Of a DNA stretch of 64,000 bases, positions 62,285-64,000 are shown one piece after another. Both the position numbers and the translations under genes were made by a program. This DNA comes from Arthrobacter hankyongi (lineage in GTDB: Bacteria; Actinomycetota; Actinomycetes; Actinomycetales; Micrococcaceae): assembly GCF_022012395.1 (NCBI RefSeq), contig NZ_JAKLTQ010000001.1, forward strand, positions 186,001-250,000, written 5' to 3'. The number at the start of each line of letters is the position of its first letter. Position 1 is the stretch's first letter. The notes beneath the pieces are model-generated. The model was not told the origin of the DNA. It did not search any database and was given only the letters and a program-made list of their open reading frames with translations.

Positions 62285-63754
62285 ATGAAGCTCAGACGGG
62301 AAACCACGCATCGACCGTTCGTACCGTCCGGGCGGTGCGGCCAACCCTCCTGGCGGCCGGGGTTTGCCTCGGTGCTCACGCCCTACCTGCTCTTCCTGCT
62401 GCTGGGCTGGTGGACCTGGACGCAGTTCTCCCGGGCCAGCAGCATCAACGCCTACATCGCGATCGCCTGGACCCTGCCGACCTTCACCTCGGTCCTGGGG
62501 TTATACGGCGGCTACTGCACCGCCCGCCGCATGCGGAGCGAACGACGGCGGCAGGAACCTACGTCCCTGCCCGTCGTCGGCACCGATCAGCTTCTGGTGG
62601 TCATGCCCACCATTGGACGGGACGACACACTGCCTGCCGTGGAGCGGGTGATCGAGTCGATGCGGGTGTTCCTCCCCGCCTGCTTCACGAAGCTGCGCAT
62701 CGACGTCGTGATCGAGGAAGAATGCCCTGCCCGGCGCAGGATCGAGGCCCTGGCGGAGGGCACGGCCGGACTGCGGGTGGTGGTGGTGCCCCGCGGCTTC
62801 CGCACGCCCCACGGCACCCGGTTCAAGGCCAGGGCCAACGAATACGCCAACCGGCTCCGTGCGGCCGAGGGTGAGGCGCGCGAGGATGTCTGGGTCCTGC
62901 ACATGGATGACGATACCGGCGTCGGCAGCGACACCGCCCGGGAACTGGCCAGGTTCATCCTGGCGCAGCGGCAGGCAGGCGACGACGCCCTGGATCTTTG
63001 CCAAGGCGTGCTGTCCTATCCACGCGAACTGGCCGCCAACCGGCTGATCTGGCTCGCCGACGCGATCCGGCCCGGCTGCGACCTCGGGCTCTTTGCGGCC
63101 ACGACGGGACGCGGCTCGCCCCGCGCCGGACTGCACGGGGAACTGCTTTTGGTCCGGGCATCGGTCGAGGCAGCCATCGGATGGGACTTCGGCCCGCGGA
63201 CCCTCGTGGAGGACGCCCAGTTTGCCCTGCACTTTTGCGAGCGCTACCCGGGACGCAGCGGCTGGATTCCCGGTCTCTCGTACGGTGCCTCACCGGCGAC
63301 CGCCTCGGACTTCATGCGCCAGCGGGAACGCTGGGTCTGGGGACTGCTCGAACTCATGGCCGGCCGGACCGGCGTCCGACAGGCCGCGTGCCGGCGTCAT
63401 CGGCTGCTCATGCTGCATAACACGGTGGTGTGGTCCTGCGCCCCGCTGGGCCATCCGGTCTTCGTACTGATGCTCTGTGCGCTCCTGCAGGACTACCAAA
63501 CAGCACCTATCGTGCCGGCCTTGGTTCCGCTGTGGGGATTGAATGTCGCATTCTGCATCTGGCTTTATTGGGAAGGCCTGAAGCTCAACGCGCTCGCATC
63601 GGCCCGGGCATCGCGGCTGTGGTGGGAACCCGTATGCCTGTTGTTGCTGACTCCGCTGTTTTCCCTCTGGGAGATGGTGGGGATCGCCCGAGGTGTGTGG
63701 CGGTTCGCGGCCAGCGGCGAACCCCGCTTCACCGTCATCACCAAGCCGGTTTGA
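62285..63754 (+). CDS. Membrane glycosyltransferase, family 2 (egghead-like)
   Basis: 489 residues from ATG 62285. Two N-terminal membrane helices, a GT-A catalytic domain (VVMPTIGRDDTLPAVERVI, HMDDDTGVGSD with Asp208-210, VEDAQFALHF, RQRERWVWGLLE) and several C-terminal helices. The layout matches processive membrane GT2 enzymes related to egghead-type mannosyltransferases. Co-transcribed with the patatin gene, which suggests glycolipid making or remodelling. The acceptor is unknown. Confidence 0.88.
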   Translation: MKLRRETTHRPFVPSGRCGQPSWRPGFASVLTPYLLFLLLGWWTWTQFSRASSINAYIAIAWTLPTFTSVLGLYGGYCTARRMRSERRRQEPTSLPVVGTDQLLVVMPTIGRDDTLPAVERVIESMRVFLPACFTKLRIDVVIEEECPARRRIEALAEGTAGLRVVVVPRGFRTPHGTRFKARANEYANRLRAAEGEAREDVWVLHMDDDTGVGSDTARELARFILAQRQAGDDALDLCQGVLSYPRELAANRLIWLADAIRPGCDLGLFAATTGRGSPRAGLHGELLLVRASVEAAIGWDFGPRTLVEDAQFALHFCERYPGRSGWIPGLSYGASPATASDFMRQRERWVWGLLELMAGRTGVRQAACRRHRLLMLHNTVVWSCAPLGHPVFVLMLCALLQDYQTAPIVPALVPLWGLNVAFCIWLYWEGLKLNALASARASRLWWEPVCLLLLTPLFSLWEMVGIARGVWRFAASGEPRFTVITKPV

Positions 63755-63784
63755 CCTCTTGCTGCCTTCAGCCCCCAAGGACGC

Positions 63785-64000
63785 CTAACTCAGGGGCAGC
63801 GCGTACACCCGGCCGTCGAGGCTTCCAACGTAGACCATCCCGTCCGCCACCGCGGGTGAGGAATCGTCAATCGGTCCTCCGGTAGCGAATTGCCACACCA
63901 GTTTGCCGTTGGCCGCATCCAGGGCATAAAGGTTGAAATCCCGGCTGCCCACATAGACCAGGCCGCCCTGTTCCGCCGGCGAGGAGCGGATGCCGTTACC
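63785..64000 (-). CDS. PQQ-type beta-propeller protein (C-terminal end)
   Basis: The last 71 residues before the stop at 63785 are visible; the gene runs off the right edge. Two propeller blades are clear: GLVYVGSRDFNLYALDAANGK and SPAVADGMVYVGSLDGRVYALPL, the PQQ-like/BamB repeat. Convergent with the glycosyltransferase gene. The rest of the protein, and so its role, cannot be seen. Confidence 0.85.
   Translation of the reverse strand, partial: GNGIRSSPAEQGGLVYVGSRDFNLYALDAANGKLVWQFATGGPIDDSSPAVADGMVYVGSLDGRVYALPLS

Overview
The window reads as a high-GC actinobacterial chromosome, most like Arthrobacter and its relatives (Micrococcaceae). This rests on strong GC bias at third codon positions, many GTG starts, the gatCAB-ligA neighbourhood, the actinobacterial acyl-CoA carboxylase set with a small epsilon subunit, mycobacterial-type LpdA, and starts that sit 6-8 nt behind TANGCT boxes (leaderless promoters). 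No rRNA, tRNA or CRISPR array was seen.

Layout. Positions 1-4.2 kb hold what looks like a peptide natural-product (RiPP-like) locus. It has an M50-type membrane peptidase with an N-terminal recognition-like domain (cut by the window edge), three short precursor-like peptides, a secreted protein with three 34-residue CxxC repeats, and a SARP regulator. The precursor cores align without gaps to the repeats of the secreted protein. Two precursor genes lie in a 279-bp duplication and are preceded by arrays of heptamers in exact 11-bp phase. Positions 4.2-16 kb are housekeeping: gatCAB, a GNAT enzyme, an amidase, ligA, a PP2C phosphatase, a class III cyclase, a bacterial PH-domain protein and birA. 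Positions 16-27 kb hold the acyl-CoA carboxylase beta and epsilon subunits, a serpin, a DUF885 metallopeptidase, a dicarboxylate symporter, maf, a b-type cytochrome and the carboxylase alpha/BCCP subunit. The two carboxylase loci share the same palindromic operator. Positions 27-38 kb hold a GlsB-like protein, an MHS transporter, tex, an orphan response regulator, lpdA, purine nucleoside phosphorylase and a phosphohexomutase.

Positions 37.7-44.1 kb are a nitrite assimilation and siroheme block (nirD, nirB, a uroporphyrinogen methyltransferase, a hemD-regulator fusion). Its sirohydrochlorin chelatase gene carries an in-frame amber codon. Positions 44.3-48.6 kb are an accessory island: an IS630-type element sits exactly in the stop codon of a large membrane gene that combines a TIR/SLOG-like domain, HEAT-like helices and DUF2510. 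Positions 48.8-54 kb hold deoC, a second orphan response regulator paralogous to the first, a VanZ protein, UDP-glucose dehydrogenase and small conserved proteins.

Positions 54-64 kb hold a secreted M1-like peptidase with an altered zinc motif (HQxxH). After it comes an unusual cluster: a DUF1036-like protein, a metzincin protease, a caspase-like protease, an unknown partner, a patatin phospholipase, a family 2 glycosyltransferase and the end of a PQQ-type propeller gene. Three promoters in this cluster share one architecture, two GTAAC-type heptamers 4 bp apart placed 8 bp before a -10 box, so the cluster is probably one regulon. The RiPP-like locus and this hydrolase regulon are the two most novel-looking systems here.
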